Shown here piece by piece: positions 31,601 to 43,475 of a DNA stretch of 64,000 bases. The notes below the pieces were generated by a model. The model ran no database searches, had not been told where the DNA came from, and saw only the letters and a list, made by a program, of their open reading frames with translations. Position numbers and translations under genes: made by a program. Source of the stretch: Antedon mediterranea (taxonomy: Eukaryota; Echinodermata; Crinoidea; Comatulida; Antedonidae); contig NC_092678.1 of assembly GCF_964355755.1 (NCBI RefSeq), positions 18,634,922 to 18,698,921 of the forward strand, written 5' to 3'. How positions within the stretch are numbered: position 1 is the stretch's first letter; the number at the start of each line of letters is the position of its first letter.

Positions 31601-34600
31601 AAGTTTAAACTTAAATTAGAGCATAGGCCTAGTGTACAGTAGGCACCTTAACGATTTTAATGATTACATAATTGGTGTAGTAATTTTATTGTTATTTTAA
31701 ATAATTGTCAAATATACGTGTTATAGTAACATACAATTTATAGTAATATACATTTATTCTCATTAATGTCAGCAAAATAGCGACTTAATATTAGGTAACG
31801 TTATATCTTAAATGTGGGTATTACAGATTCGATATATGACATGATATAAATGATATGATATAAACACTTACCTAACTATATTTGTATCGGTTTTTATTTG
31901 TAAATAATTATGTAAATGTGCTTGTTTAGTGTGTTGTGGTATATAGTCTAGGTTCGAGACCGAAACTATTAAAAAGACAAATTTGTTGGCGTTGCATACG
32001 TACAATACATGAGTATTTTCAAACAAAAATCGAAACGCACCGACTGCTGTACATACATAAAAGAGACAATGAATACAGACTTGGGCCACGTCTAGTGCTG
32101 TGGTAATATTTGTCGATTAATAGCCCACATCTACATTTTCTTAACAGCTCCCCGGGCAGCGCGCATGTGTAAAATTGATCCACTTGGAGGAGGCGTCTGG
32201 GGAGAAATAATGGTTCAATTATGCACAAATTTAACATCTACCAGTGATCTGGCCAAGGTAGTAATAATGATTAATTTCGCTATTAATTTGTTAATCGGAA
32301 TGATTTGATTGACATTATTTAGTTATTTTAGAGGAAATACAATTTTGTTTTAAATTAGAATATTGCATAATGGCTCAATAATAATTAGTATAGGTTCTAA
32401 GACGGTGATTCTGCTTAATATAAATTTCAGTGAAAAAAACCCGTTTTTGCACACTGGGTATGCCATACATATACAAAATTTCAAAGCACCTGTTGCGGTT
32501 ACGTAAAACTAAACAACAAACTAAAGAGTCTTATGACAATTCAAAACACTAATTTATGAATTGGTAAGCACTAAACATCTAGAACCATAAGATTATAATC
32601 ACTTTACATTCATTTAAAACCGTACATATAGCTTTGTCATATCTTTGAGCGTCCGTTAATTATCATTAATAATGAACAAGATTGTCGACTCGTTATCTTT
32701 ATAGGTAAACGTGACTATAGAAAACGCTGAAATAGTTGCTATGCAACTATCGACCCTTACGAGTAAAAAAGAGGATGTGGACAACGTTAACATCGATGAC
32801 GTTGCCTTAATTCTAGAAGGATTAACTAGTGTTGGAGCAGGAAATGAATTGGTAAGACAACTTGTTAGAACACATCTGAGCTTACCGCTATTGACGCATC
32901 TTATAGACATATATACTTACTGTAGTATTATTATTTTTGTGGATTTTTACTTTTATGTTGAACCAAAACGAACGAAAAGGAATAAAATTACCTTCGTGAC
33001 GTTTCGCCGACAATCTGTCAGCTGCTTCAGACTAATGCCTGGGTTGGAATGGTCTGGTTTTTTGTAAGTGACGCTGAACAGCACCACCAGCCGCCTGGTT
33101 GGTATTGACGATAGAGCGTCTCCTGCTTCAACTTTTTCCAGCAAACTATCATATGTATGTGGGAGGTCATACCCACCAATGTCTCTGTTGATATTATGTG
33201 GTCTTTTTCTTATGCAGATAGATTCTTTTATCTTTCTTTTGTCTGTCTGTGCTTCTTTTTCAATAACTCTCGCATTCCAATTTGGAATATGGTCATTCCC
33301 TATAGCGTGGTCAGTTATGGCTGACTTATGTAAAACCTGGGACGAAGAATTTCTATTTGCACGTGTTCTAACTACTTGGTTGTGTGTTGATACGTCTTTT
33401 TTTTATGTTCCCCAATTCTTGTATTCAGTGCCCTTCCGGTCTCTCCTATATATACTTTCTCACAGTTCACTTCGTATATAACCCCGCACATGTCTTCCGT
33501 TTTTATTCTATCTTTTGGGTGGACCAGTCCATTCTTTAATTTATTACTTGGAATGAAGAAAGTGTTCGGAGACGCTCTTTCGTCAATACCAACCAGACGG
33601 CTGGTGGCGCTGTTCAGCGTCACTTACAAAAAAACCAGACCATTCCAACCCAGGCATTAGTCTGAAGCAGCTGACAGATTGTCGGCGAAACGTCACGAAG
33701 GTAATTTTATTCCTTTTCGTTCGTTTTGGTTCAACATAAAAGTAAAAATCCACAAAAATATTATTTGGAACCAGATGAATTTATTCAATGTAGTATTATT
33801 ATGTTTTCAGATTACCGACTTTACAGTGAACGTTGTCAGTAACATACAAAATGCCGAGGAAGGCTTTTTTACAACGGACAATGAAAGCATGAGCGCAGCT
33901 TCCAGTATCATTAAATCTTTAGAAACTCAGCTTGGATCTCTCTCAAACTTTGAAGACGTTGAGAAAAATTTAGCTGTGCAGACTAAACAATATCTTCCTG
34001 AAGCACTCCGAAACGGAATCGGATTTGCATCGCTTCAGCTGGATTTTTCTACTTCCGAATCCGGTCTTCAAGAAGAGAATATTGAAACTTTTGAAGACGT
34101 TGAAGATTTTTTGATGAATATGACAGAAACATCAATAGCCTTGCCCTCTGAAATAGTTAATTTAAGTCAGAATCAAAATGGATCAAACAAGATACAAGTT
34201 AGCTTCATTTTGTACCAGACGTCTAAGTTATTTACTTCCAATCGTCTGATGTCCAATAAAAACAGAGCAATTGGGAGTCGTGTAATTTCTTCTACTGTTG
34301 AAAAAGTCACAGTTGAGGGTTTAAATGAACCAATCAGAGCCGCATATTTACCAATTGTTGTAAGTTACAGCCTTATTTCTATTAAGACATAGAGGTGTAA
34401 TGTTAACTTTGCGTATAGTGTGAGACACTTCAATTCTCTGACACAGTTTTGATGTATTTTAGATTAAGGCGATGTCCTACGATAATTTGCGTAATTTAAA
34501 TCGAATGCTCATTGCTCTTATTTGAAATCAAACACACCTTTTGTAATTACTATCTTTAATAAACTTTATTTTTTCTTATTTTTAAGGAAAATGTATCTGG

Positions 34601-37457
34601 TAATCCTGAATGCGTTTTTTGGGACTTTGAGTTAGAAAACGGTCAAGGTGATTGGTCAAACGAAAGCTGCTACTTCAATAAAACATCAGACGGTCGTATC
34701 GTCTGCTTCTGCGATCATTTAACAAACTTCGCTGTTATTATGGTTTGTTATTTTTATATGAATATATATATCAAAACCCATTGGATCTTTAACACTTACT
34801 TTAAATAATTTATAGTGATATTTAACACTTAACATCATTAATAGATTTCTCTTGTAAAGTTTTTTAATACCATCTAATTGTACAACGGTGAGGAAGAGTG
34901 GGTACTAACATGTCATTTGTTTTTGTTCAAACTGTGTTTACGGTTGAATTTGAAAAACACACACTTTAGTACACGATTTATTATTAATTTGTAGGCATAT
35001 AGTTGATTTTTATTAAATAAAAGAAATGTATTTATGAATAGGCCTATGTGAAATTTATGCAAAATATCCAAGCTTAAAAAGATAATTTCTGTATTATTAT
35101 GTTGTTTTTAATTTTAAACTCTTATTGAAAAAATGCATATTGTTAGTTGGCATTTTGAATATATATTTATAAATAATATCTTAAGTTCTGTCTACACTGT
35201 CAAACTTGTTTGATCGTGTCCTTATAATGTGCTATGACGTGTTTTTTTTTTGGTCAAATAATGTTTGATAGTGTAGACAGAGCCTGATGTTGTATTTCAC
35301 TGTAATTATTTTGTCTATATTCTTGATAATGAATTATTGTCAGAAAACAGCGTGGCATTAACACAAATAGCAATTTGTTTCTTTGACAGGATTATCTTGG
35401 ACAAGAGGATGATAATAATAAACCATTCCAAGATGTTCTAACATACATTAGCATCATTGGGTGCGTCATCTCTATAGTTTGTTTGGTGATTACGATTATT
35501 ACATTTATTTACTTCAGGTAAAATTAAGTCACATTCACCATAATATCATAATAGTCATCTACTACATCATCGTTAATTTCGTCCTCTTCAGCGTCATCGT
35601 CATCTTTATTGTCTACATCAACTTCATAAACATCATCATAATCATTGTCATTTCCATCTTTATCGTCATCATGATCTTCATCATCATCATCATCATCATC
35701 ATCGTCATCATCAAATCTATCGACATCTTTTTCTGACACACGTTCTTTCCATTATACTAGTCAGAATACAAAATATTAAACTTTTGCATTAAGTTACATG
35801 CTCAACTTTCAATACAGTGTCTTTAATATTTTACAGAAACCTGCGTGGAAAACGTCCACAGCGAATACTAGTAAACTTGTGTATTTCACTGTTATTTCTA
35901 TACACTACATTTGTGATCGGTATTGAGTTAACTACATGTTACTATTGCTGTATCGTGGTAGCCATTCTTCTACATTACTTTGTTCTCACAACACTTTTCT
36001 GGATGCTTGTCGAAGCCGTGAACATGTATCTGAAGTTTGTTTTAGTATTCTACGATGGAATACGTTTTTTCATGTTGAAGTCGGTCTTCGTTGGATGGGG
36101 TAAGTTTTACTGGATCTTATTATTCCTAGAATTCGTTGATGGCCTCTATAATTAGAAATACATGCATTATATTACATAGTTACAGTGTCCGCTATAACAT
36201 TGGACGTGTTTTATAGTAAAAACATAAATCTTTGAAACAAAACAGTCAATAGTCGTAACTGTACTGTATGCTTTCTGAAGGAAGGCTAACAACGTAAAAT
36301 GAAATTAAATATATAATGGAGAAAAGTCTAACTAACATTCATCTTTGAGAAATTATTAAAAATATGAAATTAGGTGGATTATTTCTTTTCTAAAAAACGG
36401 TAGGCCTAAAGTAGTGTTTTTTTTCTTATTTTCAACAGTTCTTCCTATCATACCAGTTACAATCATTGCAGTTATGGATTACGAAGAAACATATTCAAAT
36501 AAAAAATAGTAAGACATTTTGTTATTTAAAAAAATATATAATAATGCAATTGAAAAATTGAGTATAACACATTGAGGGTATAATGTCGAAAAAAAAAACA
36601 TTTCTTTCAGCTATGAAACTGGGCCACATACACACGCATTATAACAGGCCACCATTTTGAATAGAGTATAACGGTCGTAAACTGTGCCTTAGTTCAGATT
36701 GTGTAATTCCATGAGTCTAAAAAAAAGTTTTTTTTTCATTTATTTTTATCATTCATTTTTATCAATGTATATTAAATACAAGCGTTGATGTGTTGGATAT
36801 ACCTGCCTATAATTTTCTGCCTTATGTAGTAGGCCTATACGGCTCAATCGAGCAATGAAATCACTTAGTTTATTCTCTGTTAAAATCAGAGGTTGTAGTA
36901 GATTACATACGCGATATTTGCATGATCTGGTAATTTTCTAAGTCATATCTGGATTGATTTCTTATTTTATTTCTAGTTGTTTCATGACACCCGGACACTC
37001 ATTCTTTTATGGATTATTAGTGATTTCAGCGGTTGTTCTTGTTATTAACTTCGCCATATATGTAAAAGTCATTTGTAGGCTGACCTGTCAACGAAAAAGA
37101 GTTATGAAAATAAAAACTGATAAAGACAACGAACTCGCTATACGCGTACAGAATGCAATAGCGATACTGATGCTGCTTGGCTTAACGTGGATCTTCGGAT
37201 TCTTCGCCATAGGGTCATCTGAGGCGGTTCGTGATTTTTTCCAATTGTTGTTCTGCTTGTGCAATTCGTTGCAAGGATTCTTCATATTCTTATTATTTTG
37301 TGTTCGTTGCAAGGATGTCCGAGATGTGTGGGCTTACAGCTGCTGTGGTTTCGGTAAAAAGCCTGGATTATACACCACAACGACGTCACGGCAACGCTAT
37401 GTAACCGATAAGGTCACGACTGTGTCAGCTCACTCAGCCAACCAAAACAAAGCGTGA
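28541..37457 (+). CDS. Adhesion GPCR copy C, lectin-less (complete)
   Basis: Fourteen exons join in frame to 885 residues plus stop: 28541-28622, 28928-29106, 30471-30628, 30803-30981, 31125-31172, 31491-31598, 32148-32257, 32705-32851, 33811-34359, 34587-34742, 35390-35517, 35837-36099, 36439-36508 and 36977-37457. The order is the same as copy B without the lectin exon: signal peptide, WIPVFKGVSG module, hormone-receptor-motif-like segment, GAIN, GPS and seven helices. The tail ends ...SRQRYVTDKVTT...NQNKA. It is closer to B than to A in the GPS and transmembrane exons. Intron 8 carries a Penelope-like insertion and intron 11 a trinucleotide array, neither of which breaks coding sequence. 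Function as a plasma-membrane receptor is by family; the ligand is unknown. Confidence 0.9.
28928..31172 (+). CDS. Copy C WIPVFKGVSG module (4 exons)
   Basis: Exons 28928-29106, 30471-30628, 30803-30981 and 31125-31172, with the same phases as in B. Landmarks are GWIPVFKGVSGAG, SLNELNDSVRALDANIKAHF, VKISFYKNGEE, NWFTKDRVRQSSF, AYGGCHSDYGW, CQWGRK, IMYSPTQN and NPGIADFVAIFL. Conservation with B is high in the aromatic and Cys positions, so the fold is retained. Confidence 0.78.
29112..29245. mobile_element. MITE family 1, truncated copy
   Basis: It begins AAACTCTGTCTACACTTTGAAAT, then has AAATATGGTAGTGATATGCTTAAAT and CACATCACATTTTTTTCC. The right inverted end is lost. It lies immediately after the donor of copy C exon 2. 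Confidence 0.55.
31018..31086. mobile_element. MITE family 1, right-end fragment
   Basis: TTTGGGCATATCACCACCATATG, then CAAACTAGTTTGATAGTGTTGACAGAGCTTT. Only the right half survives, in the 143-bp intron between copy C exons 4 and 5. Confidence 0.6.
31205..31333. mobile_element. MITE family 1 carrying a two-unit seed of the 21-bp repeat
   Basis: Inside this copy CATATCACTACCATATTTGGG is present in two adjacent near-perfect units, followed by CACATAACAC and the right end GTCAAACTAGTGTAGACAGAGCTT. This is the clearest precursor of the large minisatellite in copy B. Confidence 0.65.
31491..32257 (+). CDS. Copy C hormone-receptor-motif-like exons
   Basis: Exons 31491-31598 (TCPHDVVSVNNVTYTF...SLELC) and 32148-32257 (RAARMCKIDPLGGGVWGEIM and a final Cys in QLC). 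Cysteines and the VWGE tryptophan are conserved with copy B. The second exon is one codon longer than in B. Confidence 0.6.
32705..34359 (+). CDS. Copy C GAIN domain exons
   Basis: Exons 32705-32851 and 33811-34359 are both phase 0. The second exon is 183 codons, two longer than in B because of LDFSTSESG against PENTESG. The intron between them holds the Penelope-like insertion. Confidence 0.85.
32921..32934 (+). repeat. Left target-site duplication of the Penelope-like element
   Basis: TGTAGTATTATTAT here is repeated exactly at 33789-33802, on either side of the insertion. A 14-bp duplication fits endonuclease-based retroelement insertion. Confidence 0.6.
32934..33788 (-). mobile_element. 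Penelope-like retroelement remnant with inverted termini
   Basis: Inverted arms of about 190 bp (32934-33123 and 33568-33758) frame a minus-strand coding remnant. The remnant reads through CGVIYEVNCEKVYIGETGRA and LNTRIGEHKKK, the GIY-YIG nuclease signature typical of Penelope-like elements. It continues, after frame breaks, with HNINRDIGGYDLPHTYD. The reverse-transcriptase part is missing, so this is a 5'-truncated, dead copy. About 30 bp beyond the right arm also belongs to the element if the 14-bp flanking repeat is its target duplication. It lies wholly in copy C intron 8. Confidence 0.78.
33789..33802 (+). repeat. Right target-site duplication of the Penelope-like element
   Basis: Exact second copy of TGTAGTATTATTAT, ending 8 bp before the acceptor AG of the next copy C exon. 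The insertion stopped just short of the splice site. Confidence 0.6.
34587..34742 (+). CDS. Copy C GPS exon
   Basis: A 52-codon phase 0-0 exon with CVFWDFELENGQGDW and CDHLTNFAVIM. The donor is gtttgt as in A and B. Autoproteolysis is expected between Leu and Thr. Confidence 0.92.
35181..35286. mobile_element. MITE family 1, short copy
   Basis: AGTTCTGTCTACACTGTCAAAC at the left and GTTTGATAGTGTAGACAGAGC at the right are inverted, only about 100 bp apart. The interior is reduced. It lies between the GPS and TM1 exons, the same intron as the family 1 copy in receptor B. Confidence 0.75.
35390..37457 (+). CDS. Copy C seven-helix domain (4 exons)
   Basis: Exons 35390-35517 (linker DYLGQEDDNNKPF and TM1), 35837-36099 (TM2-TM3), 36439-36508 (TM4) and 36977-37457 (TM5-TM7, tail). 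It retains NLRGKRPQRILVNLC, LTTLFWMLVEAVNM, LPIIPVTIIAVMDY, KYCFMTPG and LLGLTWIFGFFAIG. The stop is TGA. Confidence 0.9.
35529..35733. repeat. Imperfect ATC/TCA trinucleotide array
   Basis: About 200 bp of interrupted (ATC)n and (TCATCG)n, purest near 35680-35705, in copy C intron 11. An acidic poly-Asp frame on the minus strand is a by-product. Confidence 0.85.
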
Positions 37458-37621
37458 AATGACAGGGCGCCACCTATATATTAAACAAAAAATATTTATT
37501 GTTGTTGCGAACATTCTCAAAAATTCTTGCCTAATGTTTTTTTTTTGTCAGATACGTAGATACGCGGTTTCGGGGTGAGGCTTATTAGATTGCAGAACTG
37601 ATTGTTATTGTTTGTTTCGGA

Positions 37622-37627
37622 AATAAA
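37622..37627 (+). terminator. Candidate poly(A) signal for copy C
   Basis: AATAAA 165 bp after the stop codon. It is the nearest exact match downstream of copy C. Confidence 0.4.
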
Positions 37628-38773
37628 TTTAATCAGTATGTACAGTATCTGATTTTTAAAACCAAACCCATTTTAGCTACATTTAATAACAGCACGCAAT
37701 ACTATCCTTTGTTTTTTTCCTGTTAACCAACAAGGTCTTTTATTCAACAATCATTTCGATATTATTTTGCAAACATAAAAACAATATGTTTGCAATATTC
37801 ACAATACCATAGTACAATCATGTTATTATAAAACAATACTATCCTTCTGTTGACAAATATTTCTTTTCAACATTTCAAACGAAACAAGACTGTATCCGAT
37901 TGTCTTTAGAGCAAACCTATTCCTAGTACTACAAAAGCAGAAATCATGCTATCGACAATAAGCAGTGTGTATTATACTTTTCAGACCAAAGCTATTGTTA
38001 GAACTACGTCTGAAATCATATTATCGACAATACAAAAACAGTATTACACTTTTCCAACTAAAACCTTTTTCGTAAACTGTGGTAAACGGCGTAACATTAG
38101 TTATATAATCTGTAAATGTGTGTAGGCATCTCGAAGCATCAGACCTAAGCAATCTTACCCTAACATAGATTGTTGTCGTTCTGAATTAATATAGTTTTAT
38201 TGATGCTTTAAATTCTTAAACTATGTACAAATAAATAATTGCAAGTGTGTGTATGTTATTATTATGAGAAACGCTTATTAAATGTCCACGTGTATATAAT
38301 GCAGTCAGTTTCTCCAAGTTGTGCTGTTACATAATTCATAATATTTCTGTCCGTGTTCATATTGCTAAAATAGACCTACTTCAGTGACATGTTCATATAA
38401 ATACTTAAATTCGCCATCCCTTTTAATTGAAAACAAAATGTATATGCAACACTATGACATACATGCTTCGTTTTATTATAGGTAATTAAAACGAAAATGT
38501 GAAAAAAAAGTATTATAATAATTAGCAATAATTTGAATAAAATGTATACATAAAAATGAAAGACTATTTTAACTAATGTAAGCCTAATAGCCGTATAATT
38601 AACAAACATCGCCGCTTGCGTTTGATTGCATTTCATTCTTAAATAATAGTTAAACACATTCTGTTTGTTTTTTGTATATATATATGTAGTTGTTTTATCT
38701 TTATCTTTCTAAATGTGTATAATGTTCTCTTCCCGGCACAGTTTGAATAAATAAAAAATGAAACAATGTTTAT

Positions 38774-38900
38774 GAAGCTTGGTTCTCGGACACTTAAGCG
38801 ATTTGACCAATCACAAACGACAGTTCGGATGATTCATCGATTGTGATTGGTAACTATGTTGCGCTTACGTTCTTGCGTTGCGTCTCTGTGGAAACCAAGT
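38774..38900. mobile_element. Foldback MITE family 2, copy
   Basis: The left end AAGCTTGGTTCTC and right end CTGTGGAAACCAAGT are inverted. The centre is GACCAATCACAAACGACAGTT...GATTGTGATTGGT. Confidence 0.7.
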
Positions 38901-39531
38901 ATTGAGGAATTACAGCGTAAAACAACAACTTTAATTTTCTATTTACTCGCTATACTTCGTTAAACTTGTTTCATTAGGAAGTCATCAGATCTCCACCTTC
39001 AACCACTTCATAAGGAAATAAGTAAAGTTTGAAATATTCAAAGAATTGCTGTAACCACTAAAACACGTAAATATTGTTTGTTTACAGACAGACATTAAAT
39101 ATTATTATTACCTTTATGAATAGCTTTAACAGACAAATCTTTGCATAATGTATTTCTTTGAATCTGAAGTGTTTTTAAAACAACAGAGGTTAAATCATCG
39201 GATTAAGAAATGTAAGCATTGCCTAAGATGCATTTACACACTCTTTTCTAGATTTTTAGTCGCGTGCAACGCGTCTCTAAAGCTCGCTATGTCGGTCGGT
39301 TGGTCTGTAAACACTAACTTGTATATGGCCTTGTCTTGATGTCAGTTTCATCTAGCTAAGTCAATTTTTCACAGTATAATTCTTATTGCCAGGTCTCGAT
39401 GTGGTTATGTTTTTCACGGTGCGCATAAAAAATTACGAGGTATACGCACGATTTAACGAAATCACGTTTGTAATCATATCTTCACAATCATTAATCACAA
39501 TTAAATAAAATGTGATACTCATAAATTTTAG

Positions 39532-39638
39532 GTCATATTTCATCATATGGCAATACAATTACGTTACTCATCTCATCTATCGTCCTCTTCATCAACATGG
39601 TCATGTTCGTATTAATCATTCGAGGACTGACTTGCCAA
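39532..39638 (+). pseudogene. Orphan TM5-like exon of a fourth receptor paralogue
   Basis: After an AG acceptor the frame reads HISSYGNTITLLISSIVLF, then INMVMFVLIIRGLTCQ, up to a possible donor gtaaag. It aligns along its length with the TM5 segment of copies A-C (LYGG...INF..Y..IIR.LTCRR), including nucleotide identity around 'ATCATTCG...CTGAC(C/T)TG'. No TM4 or TM6-TM7 exons were found nearby and the entry phase differs from the paralogues. It is probably a relic of a lost copy, though a diverged alternative exon cannot be excluded. Confidence 0.6.
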
Positions 39639-41966
39639 GTAAAGAAAATATAATATTATTATTATATTATATTTATAATCAATAACAGTAAGTTTCAATG
39701 TGAATTGAAATTACTTGAGAACGGTCTCACATGAAATATGCCTACAATAAAATATTAATTAGGTTTAACAATAATTATTTGGCTACAATACAGATTTTTC
39801 CGGATGTTTGTTTATATTATAATTATAAAAAATCAATGTCAGAAGCTTGTCGTTGGAAGATACGATTAAAAACAATGTTGGTCGCTATTTAGCGTTACTT
39901 TACCTATCCAGGTGTATTTTTAACGAAGTTATTTAGGTGACTTGTAGTGAAAGAAATTGTAGTTTAAAACAAATATTTGTTATTGGTAATTCCGTATCGG
40001 CGGATTAACATTGATATTTAATATAAATATGTTTATCTTTAATCAGGAAGATCATTCGTCAAAATGATAAATCAACATTTTTATTTTTATTTATTTGGTT
40101 TTTCCTTTAAGTGTGTAATGATTGCATAATAATTATGAAACTTTGTTATTATTTCTTTAAATAAAGGAGACATTGAAGTAATTAGTATTTAAAAAAAAAA
40201 CCTTTAAAAAAAATATATATATTTAAAATAACAGTATTTTGCAAGAACATGTGTCGAAAATTTGCATAAAATATAAAAAAAATATATCTACAAAAAAATA
40301 AACTAAATTATCATTTGTATTAAAAACACCATCATTCACTGTTTAGAATACACATATAATAATTATTGAATGTTTACGAAATAAATGAGGAGAATATTTT
40401 CATTATAGGGAAAGATTATATTAGGTGGAGCCGACTTAAATAGAGTCAACTTTTATAAATAAAAGTATTCTTGTCATTCAACAAATACAAGCTATTTATT
40501 TGTTTTATAACACACCTACTTTTCTAAAACGTATTAAAAAATAATCTAGTCGCTTCTATCGTCAAACGAATGCCGAATTCTAGGCCATTCAACAATTCCG
40601 CAGCCTACGTTTTTACACGCTGTTTAGTAATGATTTGATGACGCATTATTCACAAGCCTATCGTGTCGAACATCTTAAAGACTCATTCCCTACAGTTTGT
40701 GACGTTTTGTAGAAAAAAATAATGCATATAGGACTATATTACTTAACACATTAAACCAGGTTATTCCTTGTCTTAAATGTACGTTTTATGGTAAATTATG
40801 ATAAAAAGAGAGAAACGATGCACTACCTAATTAGCTCGCGTTGAATGTCCGCACGTGGGCGGTCGTTAGGCCTTAGCTAGGCTTAGTTTTTTAGGCCTAG
40901 CTGGTAAACATCGGTAACGTACGAACATCGTACACGAGCTATATGCCTAACCTGTCCTAACATTGTATAGTTGCTGAATTAATTGTGTTTCTGTTTTTGC
41001 CAGACTCCGTTGTTAAAACAAATTGGGGAAACCCGGTATTTCGCTGAAAAGTTAGGAGTCTTCCATTTATCTTGATCAAAAAATGGGTGAATTACAGAAA
41101 AAACAGAAATATCAATCCGCGCGCAATGCATGTGATTTATAGCGTGCCACTAAAATTATTAGAATCGACTTATTTTTCACATTTTTAACCGTTTAAAGAC
41201 GAGCAAAGTTATCTGAATAGGACCATAATTGTGTTTATTTTTACATTAATGTAGTCTGTGACCTTAAATTAGATCTAAAAAACGTAAAGAACGGGTCTTT
41301 AATAGAACCATCGATTAAAATGTTGCCATTCTGTAGTAAGTAATAATTACGCCCCATGGTACAAGTAGCAAGGCTGTTATAAAACTGTTTGACTTTTAAT
41401 AATAATAATATGGATAGCGTAGCTTTAATATTAATGTCATTTGATGTTTGATATTTTCCCTTTTTTTACTTTACAAACATTGAAAACAATTTAATAATGT
41501 GAATTGCCGAAACAGCTTCACATAACATATTTAAATATATTATAACAAGTATATTCAATTTTAAATAAATATGATATTTAAAATCAAATAATTATTAGGT
41601 TTAACTATAACGATCAAGATATAAATACAGGTTTTATTTTCCGGATGTTAGTTTAAATGATGACACGTCATAATCATAATAATCAACCTCCGTGAGCAAC
41701 CACCTCCCGTAAGCGGCCACCTCACTTCCAAAAGCCCGTTTGTTTTCATATCTAATTAGTGCATTTCAAAAAATTCGTATTGACATTTTTTTGAAAAAAA
41801 CAAATACAATTTTGATACTTATTGTGCTTTATATATTAGCTTTATTTGGAAGCAGTTTTAAAAACATTTCTGTAAAGAACATTCCTGTGTTTTTATGAGA
41901 TGATAAAACTACACAGATTTCGAACAACCATTTTCTTATGATAAATACGTTTAGAATTTGTCTCGA

Positions 41967-42135
41967 AATCATAAATAATACTAAACGACCTGATCATAAA
42001 TAATTAAATACAATTAGCTGGAGAATTTAGAAGCCCGTTGTGTTAAGAACGAAAATATCGTTAATAGTCATAATATATTCATATAATATTTAATTGTTTA
42101 TGATTGGAGGTGGTTTAGTATTATTTATGATTTTC
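41967..42135. repeat. Foldback with AATACTAAAC arms
   Basis: ATCATAAATAATACTAAACG (41967-41986) and the reverse complement within 42104-42135 (TTTAGTATTATTTATGAT) are inverted. AGCGGCCAC words flank both sides (about 41717 and 42140). Possible degraded MITE. Confidence 0.4.
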
Positions 42136-42261
42136 AGACAAGCGGCCACTTTTCCCGGTCTTTTGAAAGCTAAAAGATAATTAAGAGATGTAAATTGTGA
42201 CGGAACGGTTTAAAGTAATTGCTTAGATAGGATAATAATTATCATGATAAGATTTGTCTGA

Positions 42262-42393
42262 TATTTCAGTGTTGCCTATAGAGGGGCAAATATTTGGAAC
42301 CGTTTACCTGAAAACATAAAGTGTGAAACTAAAATCGGAAAATTTAAAAAGGAAATACAACAACTATTAATAAATAAATACTCACTCATGTAG
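42262..42393 (+). mobile_element. Non-LTR retrotransposon ORF tail
   Basis: An open segment reads FSVAYRGANIWNRLPENIKC, then a Lys-rich FKKEIQQLLINKY and a stop. The RGANIWNRLP...FKKE pattern is the common C-terminal tail of non-LTR reverse-transcriptase proteins. Only the last 40 codons remain. Confidence 0.65.
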
Positions 42394-43344
42394 AGTTCAC
42401 TTTTGTTACTTTTACTTTTTATTTCTATTTGTACTTTTATTGTTTTATTTGCTAATTAGATATCTGTATTATAGGGTAATGCGTTTAAGAGCTTCGGCTC
42501 ATTGCATACCCGTTTTGTATCAAATAAGTTTATAGAAATATTCTTGTGAAAGAAATACTGTATTATTTTGTTGTTGATACAAATAAATGGTACGTATATA
42601 GTACCGCGAATGATGAAATTACTCTCCTGCTTTTGTAAATACTTTTATATACAGCTATAATATTGAATGCTTGTTTTAACATAAAATGTTTCCCCAAAAC
42701 ATTTATGAGTTCTAACATTCTTCTGTTCAGAAGCCGAGTTGACTCAACTTTTAAAGAATGAAAATTCTCTCCCTTCGAATATTATTAACTAAATATTATT
42801 ATACACTTGTTTGTTTTATAACATACCTACTATTCTAAAATAAACTTTTTTACAATTGCGCAACTTCCATCTTTAATCGAAGTTCAGTCTATTAAAATAT
42901 TTGTCACTTAAATGTTGGCCTCTGAATAGAGCATGACGGCGCACACTACATAATGGTTTTCGGTCACGTGTACTTTTCACCAGCATACAGTACCACATCA
43001 CATACGATTCTCAAAATGCTACCTTTTAGCTTGTACTATTCCTGTGCAACCATTAATTAACCCTACCGTGCAATAAATATACACAAAATGAATATCAACA
43101 AATTAAATTGGTGGAATATAGGTGGGTTATGAAATATTGATAATTTTTAACTTAAAAAATACAGTAATTGTCTGATTAATATTTTGTTATCAGATTCAAT
43201 AATTCGTGTGTTTTCCGACGTTTATAAAAATAATATGGAACGCCCTAGCCACAAGCGGTGTTGTGTATAGTTGATAGTGTGTTTCCCTACTCTACCGAAA
43301 GATTTACTGGATTCTTTAAAATGCACACGATCCAGATGTGTACA

Positions 43345-43475
43345 GTGGACCTTATTCGAAAATACTAGTTCTACCACCAGAACAATGGTCGAGGAGTTAC
43401 TCGAACCTGTGCCGATTGTATATCTGTGGTTTGCGGCGGCGCCCCTGCCATAACCGCTCGGCCACTCATTGAGAA
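43345..43475 (-). mobile_element. tRNA-derived SINE family 1, copy 1
   Basis: On the minus strand it has an A box GAGTGGCCGAGCGGTTATGG and B box GGTTCGAGTAA with the spacing of a Leu/Ser-type tRNA head. It is followed by TTGTTCTGGTGGTAGAACTAG, the tail start shared with copies at 57.1 and 58.0 kb. Confidence 0.65.

Noticed and set aside
33068-33481. Plus-strand frame beginning MTLNSTTSRLVG
   Set aside because: It is the antisense-side arm of the Penelope-like inverted repeat; its start mirrors the minus-strand frame. Not a host gene.
35524-35739. Poly-aspartate frame on the minus strand
   Set aside because: Translation of an ATC/TCA trinucleotide array inside an intron of copy C.
43271-43453. 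60-residue plus-strand frame
   Set aside because: It runs antisense through a tRNA-derived SINE.
43385-43475. Functional tRNA gene of Leu/Ser type on the minus strand
   Set aside because: A and B boxes are good, but the acceptor stem does not close and the same body follows at two other loci, so it is a SINE head.
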